Assembly: GCA_964462585.1 (NCBI GenBank)
Contig: CAYXAK010000001.1
Location: forward strand, 1-64,000
Length of the DNA stretch: 64,000 nt
Direction of reading: 5' to 3'
DNA from: Halarsenatibacter sp964462585
Lineage (GTDB): Bacteria > Bacillota > Halanaerobiia > Halanaerobiales > Halarsenatibacteraceae
The notes beneath the pieces are model-generated. The model was not told where the DNA came from and searched no databases. It was given only the letters and a program-made list of their open reading frames with translations. The translations under genes were made by a program, and so were the position numbers. Positions 36,249-44,865 of the stretch are shown here, in pieces. Within the stretch, counting starts at the first letter, position 1, and each line of letters starts with the position of its first letter.

Positions 36249-36293
36249 CGGCTAAATCACCTCAAAAATGTCCCTGTCTATTTCTAACATTGT

Positions 36294-36299
36294 ATTATA
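36294..36299 (-). promoter_or_regulatory. Probable -10 box for the miaB operon
   Basis: On the minus strand TATAAT (preceded by GAA) lies about 46 bases before miaB. A matching -35 at normal spacing is poor (TCAATT 16 bases upstream, inside the foot of the rubredoxin hairpin). The assignment is tentative. Confidence 0.4.
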
Positions 36300-36321
36300 T
36301 TCTGGTCATAAAATCAATTGA

Positions 36322-36344
36322 GCCAGGGCCGAAAAGGCCCTGGC
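36322..36344 (-). terminator. Hairpin after the rubredoxin gene
   Basis: A perfect 9-bp GC-rich stem, GCCAGGGCC (36322–36330) with GGCCCTGGC (36336–36344), has a 5-base loop. On the minus strand it lies about 50 bases after the rubredoxin stop and is followed by a moderately T-rich stretch. It probably separates rubredoxin from the miaB operon. Confidence 0.6.
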
Positions 36345-36393
36345 CGCAAATCAGTCAGAGAATAACACTCACTTTTAAGTAATTTAGGAGATA

Positions 36394-36564
36394 TTAATAG
36401 GGTTCAAAGAGATCTTTGCCCACTCCGCATTCGGGACAGACCCACTGCTCCGGTACATCTTCAAAAGGAGTGCCAGGCTCTACTTCAACACCACCGCCAC
36501 CTTCCGGATCACCTTCTTCAGGATCATAGATATACATGCAGACAGTGCACTGATACTTTTGCAA
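36394..36564 (-). CDS. Rubredoxin
   Basis: Rubredoxin is a small cytoplasmic one-iron electron carrier, in anaerobes often used in oxygen or superoxide detoxification. The 56-aa protein has both Cys pairs: CTVCMYIYDPEEGD near the N-terminus and WVCPECGVGKDLFEPY at the C-terminus. The usual Gly after the first CxxC is Met. The middle has an extra GGGGVEVEPG stretch. The TTG start is 6 bases after GGAGGAA. It is monocistronic, with its own promoter (36625–36653) and hairpin. Confidence 0.93.
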   Translation of the reverse strand: MQKYQCTVCMYIYDPEEGDPEGGGGVEVEPGTPFEDVPEQWVCPECGVGKDLFEPY

Positions 36565-36624
36565 AACTGATTCCTCCTTTCCTCATTGTGTGGAAATTTT
36601 GCTGGCCTTTCTATTTATGAATCA

Positions 36625-36653
36625 ATTATATCACACTGGTAAAATTCTTCCAA
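36625..36653 (-). promoter_or_regulatory. Promoter for rubredoxin
   Basis: On the minus strand, TTGGAA (36653–36648), 17 bases and TATAAT (36630–36625) lie about 60 bases before the TTG start. Confidence 0.6.
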
Positions 36654-36666
36654 CTCAAATCCACCC

Positions 36667-38580
36667 TTAAACATCGAGTTCATCGACTCTATCAGCATTA
36701 TTGAGTATGAATTCACGCCTGAGCGATGTATCTCTACCCATGAGCCGGGTGAAGAGCTTATCGGCTTCGAAAGCATCCTCGATTTCTACCCGCATCAGAC
36801 GCCTGTTGTCGGGATTCATGGTTGTACTCCAGAGCTGTTCCGGATTCATCTCTCCCAGGCCTTTGTATCTCTGCAGCGAGAAATTGGTCTCACCATTATT
36901 TTCTCTGTACTGCTGCAGCTCCCTGTCATCATAGAGATATTCTTTTTTGGGGCCGGCTTTGGCCTGGTAGAGCGGAGGCCGGGCCAGATAAACATGGCCT
37001 CTTTCCACGATCTTTCTCATATAGCGGTAAAAGAGTGTGAGGATGAGTGTTTCGATATGGGCTCCATCCACATCGGCATCTGTCATGATTATTATCTTAT
37101 GATAGCGCAGATTGGAGATATCGAACTCCTCTCCTATACCTGTGCCCAGCGATTTGATTATGGCCACAACCTCATCATTGCTGAGTATCTTCTCCATGCG
37201 GGCCCGCTCAACATTTAATATTTTACCTTTCAGGGGCAGTATGGCCTGAAATTCACGGTTTCTGCCCTGTTTTGCCGAACCTCCGGCAGAATCGCCCTCC
37301 ACCAGAAAAAGCTCGCTCTTCTCCGGTGTCCTGCTGGAACAGTCAGCCAGCTTGACAGGCAGATTCTGACTGCCCACAGCTTCCTTCTTTTTATTGAGCT
37401 CTCTTGCCTTTTTAGAGGCCTGGCGGGCTCTCACGGCAGCCAGAGCTTTATCTACAATCTTTTTTCCAATCTCGTATTGATAGGATAATAATTCCGTCAT
37501 ATATTCATAGACGGCGGATTCAATCTGGCTTTTTATGTTGCTGTTGCCAAGTTTGTTTTTGGTCTGGCCTTCGAACTGCGGTTCGGCCAGTCTGACGCTG
37601 ATTACAGCGGTAAGCCCCTCCCTGATATCCCCGCCCTTGAGAGAGGGATCGCTTTTGTTCAGGAGGTTATTCTCCTCTGCAAAATTATTTACAGCTCTGG
37701 TCAGAGCTGTCTTGAAGCCGGTTACGTGATATCCGCCCTCATCTGTCTTGATATTATTTGCATAGCTGTAGATGCGGGTGGCATATGTATCATTGTACTG
37801 CAGAGCCATCTCCAGCGAACAGTCCTCAAGCTCCTCCTCAAAATATATAATATCCTGATGAAGTTCATCATGGTGCTGATTTAAAAACTCGACGAACTGC
37901 TTCAATCCACCTGCGGCTGAGAATTCATCCTCTTTTTTCTCCTCTTCTCGCAGATCGCGGAGATGAAGTGTTAGATCGCTGTTCAGATAGGCTGATTCCT
38001 TCAGCCTGCTGGCCAGAGTCTCATATCGAAACTCGGTGGTGGTAAAGATCTCATCATCGGGCATAAATGTTATATCTGTTCCTGTCTGTTCACAGCTCTC
38101 TATCTCCTCAACCTCGCTCACAGCTTCACCCCGTTCATAGCGCTGCCGGTATCTATTTCCCTGCCAGCAGGTTTCAATCAAAAGCCAGGCGGAAAGAGCG
38201 TTAACGACGGATACACCCACTCCGTGCAGGCCGCCGGAGAAAGTATAGCTCTGATTGTTGAATTTGCCTCCGGCATGGAGATTGGTCATGATTACCTCCA
38301 GTGCCGGCCGATCCGTATCGCGATAATCATCGACGGGAATGCCGCGGCCGCTGTCGCTGACAGTAACACTGCCATCCTCATTTATAGTCACTTCAACCTC
38401 ACTGCCAAAACCGGCAAGGTGCTCGTCTATACTGTTATCGACTACTTCCCAGACCAGATGATGTAGACCTTTTGTGCCGGTGCTGCCGATATACATACCC
38501 GGCCTCTTTCTGACCGCAGATAGACCTTCCAGCACTTCTATGTTATCAGAATTGTAATCTGTTTTTATCTGACTGCTCAT
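36667..38580 (-). CDS. parE: DNA topoisomerase IV subunit B (ParE)
   Basis: This 637-aa type IIA topoisomerase ATPase subunit has the GHKL motifs EVVDNSIDE, DSGRGIP and GGLHGVGVSVVNALS. The TOPRIM domain follows with ELFLVEGDSAGGSAKQGRNR and IMTDADVDGAHI, then the C-terminal QRYKGLGEMNPEQLW. GyrB and ParE are close. I favour ParE because the partner encoded next door is ParC-like and because local stretches (NALSAWL, YRQRYERG) read like Firmicute ParE. ATG 38580 is 6 bases after AGGTG. It is divergent from parC rather than in an operon with it. Confidence 0.85.
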   Translation of the reverse strand: MSSQIKTDYNSDNIEVLEGLSAVRKRPGMYIGSTGTKGLHHLVWEVVDNSIDEHLAGFGSEVEVTINEDGSVTVSDSGRGIPVDDYRDTDRPALEVIMTNLHAGGKFNNQSYTFSGGLHGVGVSVVNALSAWLLIETCWQGNRYRQRYERGEAVSEVEEIESCEQTGTDITFMPDDEIFTTTEFRYETLASRLKESAYLNSDLTLHLRDLREEEKKEDEFSAAGGLKQFVEFLNQHHDELHQDIIYFEEELEDCSLEMALQYNDTYATRIYSYANNIKTDEGGYHVTGFKTALTRAVNNFAEENNLLNKSDPSLKGGDIREGLTAVISVRLAEPQFEGQTKNKLGNSNIKSQIESAVYEYMTELLSYQYEIGKKIVDKALAAVRARQASKKARELNKKKEAVGSQNLPVKLADCSSRTPEKSELFLVEGDSAGGSAKQGRNREFQAILPLKGKILNVERARMEKILSNDEVVAIIKSLGTGIGEEFDISNLRYHKIIIMTDADVDGAHIETLILTLFYRYMRKIVERGHVYLARPPLYQAKAGPKKEYLYDDRELQQYRENNGETNFSLQRYKGLGEMNPEQLWSTTMNPDNRRLMRVEIEDAFEADKLFTRLMGRDTSLRREFILNNADRVDELDV

Positions 38581-38668
38581 ATATTTCACCTGTCCTTTCT
38601 TGCTATCACTGCTGATATTTCTGCAGATTTTATTCCGTATCCGGCTGTGAGCCTAATATCCACATAAC

Positions 38669-38698
38669 AGTATATCAAATATACATAAGTTTGGCCAA
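38669..38698 (-). promoter_or_regulatory. Candidate parE promoter
   Basis: On the minus strand, TTGGCC (38698–38693), 18 bases and TATACT (38674–38669). The -35 is only 2 bases from the -35 of the parC promoter on the other strand, so the two are back to back. Confidence 0.4.
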
Positions 38699-38700
38699 TC

Positions 38701-38730
38701 TTGCATTGGAGCTGGAGAGTATAGTATAAT
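38701..38730 (+). promoter_or_regulatory. Promoter for parC
   Basis: TTGCAT (38701–38706), 18 bases and TATAAT (38725–38730) lie about 60 bases before the parC ATG. Confidence 0.6.
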
Positions 38731-38789
38731 GAGGAATGTTGAGCATTGATAGGATCATACATATCACAAGAGGTGAGGAGCCAAAAATC

Positions 38790-41180
38790 ATGAGCGAAAA
38801 GATAAAACCAATTTCCATTGAAGATAAAATGAAAGACGCCTATCTCAGCTATTCACTCAGCGTCATTGTGAGCAGGGCACTGCCGGATGTTAGAGATGGT
38901 TTAAAACCCGTTCACCGCCGTATTCTTTACGGCTGTGATCAGCTGGGGCTGAGTTCTGATAGGCCTCACAAAAAATCAGCCCGTCTGGTCGGTGAGGTGC
39001 TGGGCAAATTTCACCCTCACGGTGATAATGCCCTCTATAAGACACTGGTGAGAATGGCTCAGCCTTTTTCCCAGCGATATCAGCTTATTGACGGTCATGG
39101 CAACTTTGGTTCTATAGATGGAGATAATGCTGCAGCCATGCGTTATACTGAGGCCCGTCTGACTCCCCTATCAGAGGAGATGCTGGAAGATCTGGATAAA
39201 GATACCGTGCCTTTTTCCGATAATTTCGATGGCACACTTACAGAGCCCGATGTTCTGCCCGCCGCTTTTCCCAATCTGCTCATTAACGGCTCCAGCGGCA
39301 TTGCAGTGGGTATGAGCACAGATATACCGCCTCATAATCTCAGAGAGGTTATAGAGGGCACTAAGGCCCTTATGAAGGATTCTGACCTGGAGGTCGAGGA
39401 CCTGCGGGAGTATATCCCCGGCCCTGACTTTCCCACCGGAGGAAAGATAATCGGGGGAGAAAAAATCAGAAAAGCCTATCATACGGGCAGCGGCTCCGTC
39501 GTCAACAGGGGCAGCGTACATATTGAACGAAGAAATAATGGCAGACAGCTGGTGATAACGGAAATTCCCTATCAGATAAACAAATCCAAGCTGGTGGAGG
39601 AGATTACCAAAGAGGTTAAAAAGGACAATCTGGACAAGATCTCCACTGTCAGGGATGAGTCCGATCAGGAAGGACTCAGAGTGGTGCTGGAGCTCAAGTA
39701 TGATGCCGAACCGGAGATAGTTGAGAACAGACTCTATAAATATACATCACTGCAGAAAAGACAGCGAATAAATATGCTGGCTTTAAAAGATGAACAGCCT
39801 GAGGTCATGGATCTCAAGGAAATTCTAAAAAATTTCGTGACTTTTCGCCGGGAAGTTGTCAGAAACCGCATAGAAAATCTTCTCAAGGATGAAGAAGAAA
39901 AGCTGGAGGTATTAAAAGGTCTCAGGGCAGCCCTGGATGATCTGGATCTAATCATTTCACTGATAAGAAACTCACGATCCCGCCAGGAAGCTTCCCGGGC
40001 TCTGCAGAAGGAGTTCGATATAACGGAAAATCAGGCTGATGCCATTCTCTCCATGCGTCTTGAGAGGCTGGTCAGGATGGAGAGGGACAATATCCAGGAA
40101 AATCTCCAGAAGACAGAAGCAAAGATTGATCGCTATCGTGAACTGCTCTCCAGTCAGGAAAAGCTGGATGAACTCATCATATCGGAGCTGGACGAAATAA
40201 AGGATAAGTATGGAGATAAGCGCAGAACTGAGATAATAAGTGATGAGGAGCAGGCGGAGATCGATAAACAGGACCTCATAAAGAGCCGCTCGGTGGTCAT
40301 GAGTATCTCCGCCCGTGGCAGGATAAAGAAAACTGACAGCCGCAAAAATATAAGGGCTGCTAAAAATGACCATGTAACACAAATTATGGAGATGAACTCC
40401 CTTGACAGCCTGCTCTTTTTCACCAGAGGAGGTTACTGCTATAATTTGCCGGTTCACGAAGTTGCCGATCACCACGGTCTCTCCACAGGTGATCCCCTGA
40501 CAAAATTTCTGGAAACAGCTCCCGAAGAAGAGATCATCGGCAAAATGTCACTAAACGAGGAGGTCAGGGAAAATTACATCGCCACCTGTACAGATCAGGG
40601 CCGCGTTAAAATCACAGCAGGAAGCGAATATGAAACCTCGGTCAGCAGAATCAAAGCTATCAATCTGTCGGGGGGAGACGGGGTTGTAAGTGCCTTTCCC
40701 CTGAAAACGTCCTCTGATCTTATCCTGATCTCCAGCAGAGGCCGAATAATTCGCTTTTCTGCAGAGGAGATATCTATTTCCGGCCGCAACACAATGGGCA
40801 GCTGGGGCATAAAATTGGAGAGCGATGATAGTCTTCAGAGAGCTTTAAGCCTGGAGGATGAGAATAATCTGGTGGTTTCAACCCCCCGGGGGCGTATGGG
40901 CAGGTTGAAGGTTGCCGGTTTAAAACGACAGAACAGATATGGCAAGGGCGGATATCTTCTGCCCCAAAAATATTCCGTCCAGGATGCGGTGCTCTGCGGT
41001 GAAGACGACACAATTGTATTGGTCGATAAAGGTGAGGAATTATATACCGTCAAAGCCGGAGAACTGCCGGAATTTAAAAATATCCCCATCAACCGCACCA
41101 GGTCACCGCTTGAATCCCTTAAACCTCCTGTGAAGAAGCTTTTCATTAAAAAAGAGACTTCGGGTGAAGATGAGGAGTGA
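38790..41180 (+). CDS. parC: DNA topoisomerase IV subunit A (ParC)
   Basis: This 796-aa subunit cuts and rejoins DNA. The catalytic Tyr is in AAAMRYTEARLT. The quinolone-region sequence GEVLGKFHPHGDNALY is intact. The beta-pinwheel C-terminal domain has no GyrA box (QRRGGRG) where gyrase has it; instead it reads KTDSRKNIRAAKND and continues MEMNSLDSLLFFTRGGY then PVHEV, as in Firmicute ParC. It should therefore decatenate DNA rather than supercoil it. ATG 38790 lies behind AGAGGTGAGGAG; an in-frame TTG at 38736 is too close to the promoter. Confidence 0.87.
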   Translation: MSEKIKPISIEDKMKDAYLSYSLSVIVSRALPDVRDGLKPVHRRILYGCDQLGLSSDRPHKKSARLVGEVLGKFHPHGDNALYKTLVRMAQPFSQRYQLIDGHGNFGSIDGDNAAAMRYTEARLTPLSEEMLEDLDKDTVPFSDNFDGTLTEPDVLPAAFPNLLINGSSGIAVGMSTDIPPHNLREVIEGTKALMKDSDLEVEDLREYIPGPDFPTGGKIIGGEKIRKAYHTGSGSVVNRGSVHIERRNNGRQLVITEIPYQINKSKLVEEITKEVKKDNLDKISTVRDESDQEGLRVVLELKYDAEPEIVENRLYKYTSLQKRQRINMLALKDEQPEVMDLKEILKNFVTFRREVVRNRIENLLKDEEEKLEVLKGLRAALDDLDLIISLIRNSRSRQEASRALQKEFDITENQADAILSMRLERLVRMERDNIQENLQKTEAKIDRYRELLSSQEKLDELIISELDEIKDKYGDKRRTEIISDEEQAEIDKQDLIKSRSVVMSISARGRIKKTDSRKNIRAAKNDHVTQIMEMNSLDSLLFFTRGGYCYNLPVHEVADHHGLSTGDPLTKFLETAPEEEIIGKMSLNEEVRENYIATCTDQGRVKITAGSEYETSVSRIKAINLSGGDGVVSAFPLKTSSDLILISSRGRIIRFSAEEISISGRNTMGSWGIKLESDDSLQRALSLEDENNLVVSTPRGRMGRLKVAGLKRQNRYGKGGYLLPQKYSVQDAVLCGEDDTIVLVDKGEELYTVKAGELPEFKNIPINRTRSPLESLKPPVKKLFIKKETSGEDEE

Positions 41181-41207
41181 GTCTGCCGTCAGACAAAGAA
41201 AACTTAT

Positions 41208-41243
41208 AGAGCGGAGCCGGGATATAACTTCCAGCTCCGCTCT
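41208..41243. terminator. Bidirectional hairpin between parC and the nitroreductase gene
   Basis: A perfect 10-bp stem, AGAGCGGAGC (41208–41217) with GCTCCGCTCT (41234–41243), has a 16-base loop between two convergent genes. T-richness after the stem is modest on both sides (better on the minus strand: ATAAGTTTTC). Confidence 0.6.
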
Positions 41244-41249
41244 GATATC

Positions 41250-41849
41250 TCAGTTTATTATTATCTCTTCCAGACCTCGTTTGGGGACATGATGTAATCC
41301 CTCTTCATCCCGCCAGTAATCATAATCATCATCTTCCAACTCTTCCAGAATTATTTCCTCTGCTTTTTCTGCAGGTGTGCCTAAAGCCAGGACGTTAAGG
41401 ATTTTAAATCTTTCTGCCAGATTTAAAGAATCTCTCAGGCTTTCTCTGTCTATAGCTGCAAATATGCAGCTGGCTCTGCCTTTAACCCGGGCTCCCAGCA
41501 TCATGGTCTGCAGAACAATACCGGGATCAGAGTAGTAGTTTTCGGATATTGACCTATCTCCCAGCACTATAATATAACCCCCCGGTCTTTCTCCCTCTTC
41601 AGGACCATCCCAGTCTTTCAAAGCTCCAGCCCAGGAGAGTGTGGAAAATATCTTTTCATTCTCCTCCGGGCGATGTGAGAGATAATATTTAAGAGGCTGG
41701 CGGTTGGAAGCAGAAGCTGTAGTTCGGGCCAGCTCCACAAGATCTTCAAGCTCTTCTCTCTTCATATTCTCTTCCTGCACAAATCGGCGGCAGGAGCGGT
41801 TTTCTTTGATCAGTGTTTCCAGCTGCTGCCAGGAAATATCTTCAGACAT
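41250..41849 (-). CDS. Nitroreductase-family FMN oxidoreductase
   Basis: This 199-aa nitroreductase-fold protein has the N-terminal RSCRRF motif, ASASNRQPLKYYL (FMN phosphate and ring contacts) and a C-terminal ALGTPAEK. These enzymes use NAD(P)H and FMN to reduce nitro compounds, quinones or flavins. The substrate cannot be read from sequence. A flavin-reductase-like gene lies 20 bases upstream, so the two probably form one redox operon. Confidence 0.85.
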   Translation of the reverse strand: MSEDISWQQLETLIKENRSCRRFVQEENMKREELEDLVELARTTASASNRQPLKYYLSHRPEENEKIFSTLSWAGALKDWDGPEEGERPGGYIIVLGDRSISENYYSDPGIVLQTMMLGARVKGRASCIFAAIDRESLRDSLNLAERFKILNVLALGTPAEKAEEIILEELEDDDYDYWRDEEGLHHVPKRGLEEIIIN

Positions 41850-41869
41850 ATACTATCCCCTTTCGATAA

Positions 41870-42370
41870 TTAATTTTTATAAACTCCCTTTATCTCCCCA
41901 TAATATATGGTGTGATAATCAGAATCAGGATAATTATTTTCTTTGATCTCTTCTTTGAGATCAGATCTGTTCATCTTCTGGCTGTAGACTATATCACATT
42001 CATAAAATATATCGCACCCTGAGATAAATGGAGTATTAAGCTTCTGACCTGGAGAAGTTTCGAGGTCAAGCTCCTTAAATTTATCGACATCTCTTCCGCT
42101 TCTGCTGCCGCAGTAAGATAGCTCTTCCTCTAACTGATTTTGCAGGGGTACACTTACCGTGAACTCGTCTGCTCTGTTGATCAGTTTATATGTATGGCGT
42201 GACTCCCGCACCAAAACCTCGAAGATGGGAAGATTCCAGACGTAGCCTATATTACCCCAGCCGATGGTCATGGTGTTCTTCTCCGTGCCGTCATCAACGG
42301 TCAGAAATGCTCCCCGGGGAAGCTGCTCAAGTACAGACTCCAGCCCGGCAAAGTATTTGATTTCCTGCAT
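41870..42370 (-). CDS. Flavin reductase-like domain protein
   Basis: This 166-aa protein has the split-barrel FMN-binding (flavin reductase/FlaRed) fold: LPRGAFLTVDDGTEKNTMTIGWG, VRESRHTYKLI, EFTVSVP, and a C-terminal GEIKGVY. In anaerobes such proteins are often FMN-binding electron carriers or reductases. ATG 42370 is taken because GGGAGGGG lies 9 bases upstream. Cotranscribed with the nitroreductase downstream. Confidence 0.82.
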   Translation of the reverse strand: MQEIKYFAGLESVLEQLPRGAFLTVDDGTEKNTMTIGWGNIGYVWNLPIFEVLVRESRHTYKLINRADEFTVSVPLQNQLEEELSYCGSRSGRDVDKFKELDLETSPGQKLNTPFISGCDIFYECDIVYSQKMNRSDLKEEIKENNYPDSDYHTIYYGEIKGVYKN

Positions 42371-42410
42371 TTTATTTTTCCCCTCCCGCTTTTTATCGCC
42401 AATAAATAGC

Positions 42411-42437
42411 AAAAGCCCCGGTTGCAATAACCGGGGC
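42411..42437 (-). terminator. Rho-independent terminator after csp
   Basis: A perfect 9-bp stem, GCCCCGGTT/AACCGGGGC (42415–42423, 42429–42437), is followed on the minus strand by TTTT. It lies 22 bases after the csp stop and upstream of the flavin reductase gene. Confidence 0.8.
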
Positions 42438-42458
42438 AGTCAGTCGTCTCGGGTTTAA

Positions 42459-42665
42459 TTAAACCTTAACGACATTTTCGGCCTGTGGGCCACGATCGGT
42501 TTCAACTATCTCGAATTCGACTTCCTGACCGTCTTCGAGATTTTTAAAACCTTCTTCCTGAATGGCTGAAAAGTGCACAAAAACGTCTTCCTCTTCACCT
42601 TCACGTTCGATAAAGCCAAAACCTTTCTTCGTGTCAAACCACTTAACCTTACCAGTATAAATCAT
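42459..42665 (-). CDS. csp: Cold-shock protein (CspA family)
   Basis: This 68-aa single cold-shock domain binds single-stranded RNA and DNA and acts as an RNA chaperone. RNP1 (KGFGFI) and RNP2 (VFVHFSAI) are intact; it ends PQAENVVKV. ATG 42665 is 9 bases after AGGAGGAA; an upstream ATG at 42674 abuts the ribosome binding site. Single gene with its own promoter and terminator. Confidence 0.95.
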   Translation of the reverse strand: MIYTGKVKWFDTKKGFGFIEREGEEEDVFVHFSAIQEEGFKNLEDGQEVEFEIVETDRGPQAENVVKV

Positions 42666-42710
42666 TAAACACATTCCTCCTAAATCTTGTTCTTTATTTT
42701 GCTATAATAT

Positions 42711-42739
42711 ACAATAACACAAAGTCTGTGATTTATCAA
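42711..42739 (-). promoter_or_regulatory. Candidate csp promoter
   Basis: On the minus strand, TTGATA (42739–42734), 17 bases and TATTGT (42716–42711) lie about 45 bases before the csp ATG. A TATTAT slightly downstream is an alternative -10. Confidence 0.4.
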
Positions 42740-42778
42740 GGAAAGAAGCGAATTAAATTGAGTTACTCGCCAGATATT

Positions 42779-43021
42779 TCAATCAACCATATTCTCCTTG
42801 AGCCAGTCCACTATGTCATCAGACTCATAGAGTGGTTCACCGTCGATAAAAAGACAGGGCACCTGATCCTTGCCGCCGACTTCCTTGAGGGTCTCTTTGG
42901 CCTCGGAATCAGTTGAGGTGTTGATCAGCTCGATCTCTTCTATATTTTTTTCTTTCATAAATCTCAAAACCTTTTTGCAGTAAGGGCACATCGGCATATA
43001 ATAGAGTTTGAGATCAGGCAT
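42779..43021 (-). CDS. Glutaredoxin-like protein
   Basis: This 80-aa thioredoxin-fold protein has a CPYC active site near the N-terminus (YYMPMCPYCKK), a cis-Pro region QVPCLFIDG and a C-terminal DIVDWL helix. It reduces disulphides, usually with glutathione or a thiol substitute. ATG 43021 is preferred, about 8 bases after AAGGAGC; an in-frame ATG at 43039 precedes that site. Confidence 0.9.
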   Translation of the reverse strand: MPDLKLYYMPMCPYCKKVLRFMKEKNIEEIELINTSTDSEAKETLKEVGGKDQVPCLFIDGEPLYESDDIVDWLKENMVD

Positions 43022-43148
43022 ATTAATCAGCTCCTTCATATTTAAAGTTTTTGGCCGGTTGATCCCTTCCTCATAGTCCTTTCAAGGTATTATGGAGTAT
43101 TGAAAAACATGCAGTTCTATTGATTCAAAAAGACCGAAAGAACTAAAT

Positions 43149-43772
43149 CTACTCTTCTTCATTCTGACAGGCGTTTCTAAGTGAAGGCAGATAGGGTTTT
43201 AAAAACAGAGTTACATCATAATCATTTTTGTTCTCTGCCTCCTGATCATTGTATTTGTTGATGAGATCTCTCAGCTCTTGGTTAAAATCATCGAGCTGAT
43301 CCTCGCTCAGATGCAGCTTTCTGATCAGAAAATCAAGTGATTTATCACCGGGATATCCGGCCTTATCAAAACCCTCTGTGAGGTTTTTGGATTCCTGCAG
43401 AAGATTTAACATATCTCTGAAATCACCCTTTAGATGCTGAATAATGCCGAATATCCAGTGGTCATCCACGGGATCGGGGAGGTCGGGAAACATCTTGCCC
43501 ACCGAATAGAAAACGGCCTTTTTGCGGTATTTTTCAACCTCATCAACCGCTTTTTTTTCCAGCATGCCATTATCATACATATTGCTCAGATAATCTTCCA
43601 GAAGTTCTTTGTTCTCTCCCAGTTCTTCTGAAAGCTCACGGGGGCTTATCCATTTATCTCTTTCCATAGCCACCAGTATGGGCAGACCCAGTGGATCGGT
43701 GAGAAGCTCTACCTGATCTCGATTCTGAACATTGTAGACACAGTATCGATCATCTTCCTGGTTCTCTGACAA
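43149..43772 (-). CDS. Winged-helix DNA-binding protein of unknown target
   Basis: This 207-aa acidic protein has an ArsR-like winged helix at about 25–80 (LTDPLGLPILVAMERDKWIS, then a recognition helix ELSEELGENKELLEDYLSNM and GMLEKK). A helical C-terminal region of about 110 residues follows, with no recognisable ligand domain. A transcription regulator is likely. TTG 43772 is 8 bases after GGAGG; GTG 43781 lies inside that site. It is divergent from the Xer-type recombinase gene, 139 bases away. Confidence 0.65.
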   Translation of the reverse strand: MSENQEDDRYCVYNVQNRDQVELLTDPLGLPILVAMERDKWISPRELSEELGENKELLEDYLSNMYDNGMLEKKAVDEVEKYRKKAVFYSVGKMFPDLPDPVDDHWIFGIIQHLKGDFRDMLNLLQESKNLTEGFDKAGYPGDKSLDFLIRKLHLSEDQLDDFNQELRDLINKYNDQEAENKNDYDVTLFLKPYLPSLRNACQNEEE

Positions 43773-43911
43773 TTTATTCACCTCCGGTGTAATTGAATTG
43801 TTATTATGATAATTTCTCTCCGGCTGCAGGAGAACTCATTGTGATCATGAATAATAATTTAAGTCCGTTTTTACACAAAAGTAGACTTTTATGCAGAAGG
43901 GGGCTCCAAAT

Positions 43912-44841
43912 ATGAAAGAAATCACCTACAGAGATGCCATCTACCGGTTTAGAAGGCATCTTTTGGTCGAGAAAGGATATTCTGGCGGCACTGTCAGGGA
44001 ATATGCCAGTGATCTCGCTCTATTTCATGATTATCTGCGGGAAAACTATGATTATCCCCGGGATTTTTCGGTAAAAAAGATCAAAACCCACGAAGTGGCA
44101 GAGTTTCTGGGAGATATTATAATCGAAAAGGACAACTCTCCGGTAACCCGCAATAGAAAACTCTTCTCCCTGCGCTCCTTTTTTAAGTTTCTGGTGAAAA
44201 AAAACTATCTGGAGAGGGATCCCACAGAGAATATTGAAACGAGCAAAACAGAAAACAGAGCAGAACCCATATATATGAAGATGAATCAGGCCAGAAAATA
44301 TCTGCGCACGATCAAAAACTCAGATTCCCGCCATAAAATTCGAGATCTGGCCATTGTCAAGATCTTTCTCTACGGCGGGCTGAGAGTCTCGGAGCTGGTG
44401 GAGCTGGATCTCGATAATATCGATTTCGATGACGAGACACTCATGTTCTTCGGCAAGGGAAATAAAGAAAGATACGTTCCCCTCCATGAAGATGTTATAA
44501 CCGCAATTCTCGATTATCTGCCGGAAAGAGAAAAGATTGATATCAAGGAAGAAGAGGATGAAAATGCCCTCTTCTTATCCTCCCGGGGCAGGAGAATAAG
44601 TGTGCGCACTGTCCAGCATATGGTGAAAAAATATGCCAAAATGGCCGGCCTCAGAAATGCCAGCAAGATAACCCCCCACAAACTGAGGCATACTTTCGCC
44701 TCCACTCTCTATCAGGAGACCAAAGATCTCAATGTTGTCAAAGATCTGCTGGGCCATTCCAGCATATCCTCAACCCAGATATATACCCATACAGATGCCG
44801 AGCAGAAGCGAAATGCTATTGATGAATTTCCGGATATTTAA
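43912..44841 (+). CDS. xerC/D: Tyrosine recombinase (XerC/XerD type)
   Basis: The 309-aa protein has the N-terminal SAM-like DNA-binding domain and a catalytic domain with all key residues: Arg in LYGGLRVSEL, HKLRHTFAS (His and Arg), GHSSISSTQ (His) and the nucleophile Tyr in IYTH. Length and motifs match chromosome-dimer recombinases XerC/XerD rather than phage integrases, and no att-like repeats or cargo genes flank it. ATG 43912 is 8 bases after AGAAGGGGG; an ATG at 43891 precedes that site. Confidence 0.88.
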   Translation: MKEITYRDAIYRFRRHLLVEKGYSGGTVREYASDLALFHDYLRENYDYPRDFSVKKIKTHEVAEFLGDIIIEKDNSPVTRNRKLFSLRSFFKFLVKKNYLERDPTENIETSKTENRAEPIYMKMNQARKYLRTIKNSDSRHKIRDLAIVKIFLYGGLRVSELVELDLDNIDFDDETLMFFGKGNKERYVPLHEDVITAILDYLPEREKIDIKEEEDENALFLSSRGRRISVRTVQHMVKKYAKMAGLRNASKITPHKLRHTFASTLYQETKDLNVVKDLLGHSSISSTQIYTHTDAEQKRNAIDEFPDI

Positions 44842-44865
44842 AATCAACAGTATAAGCTATAGGAG

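Noticed and set aside
36667..41180. Calling the topoisomerase pair GyrB/GyrA
   Set aside because: The A subunit lacks the GyrA box where gyrase has it, and its C-terminal domain reads like Firmicute ParC.
43912..44841. Xer-type recombinase as an integrase marking a mobile element
   Set aside because: No flanking direct repeats, tRNA attachment site or cargo genes are visible, and its motifs fit XerC/XerD.
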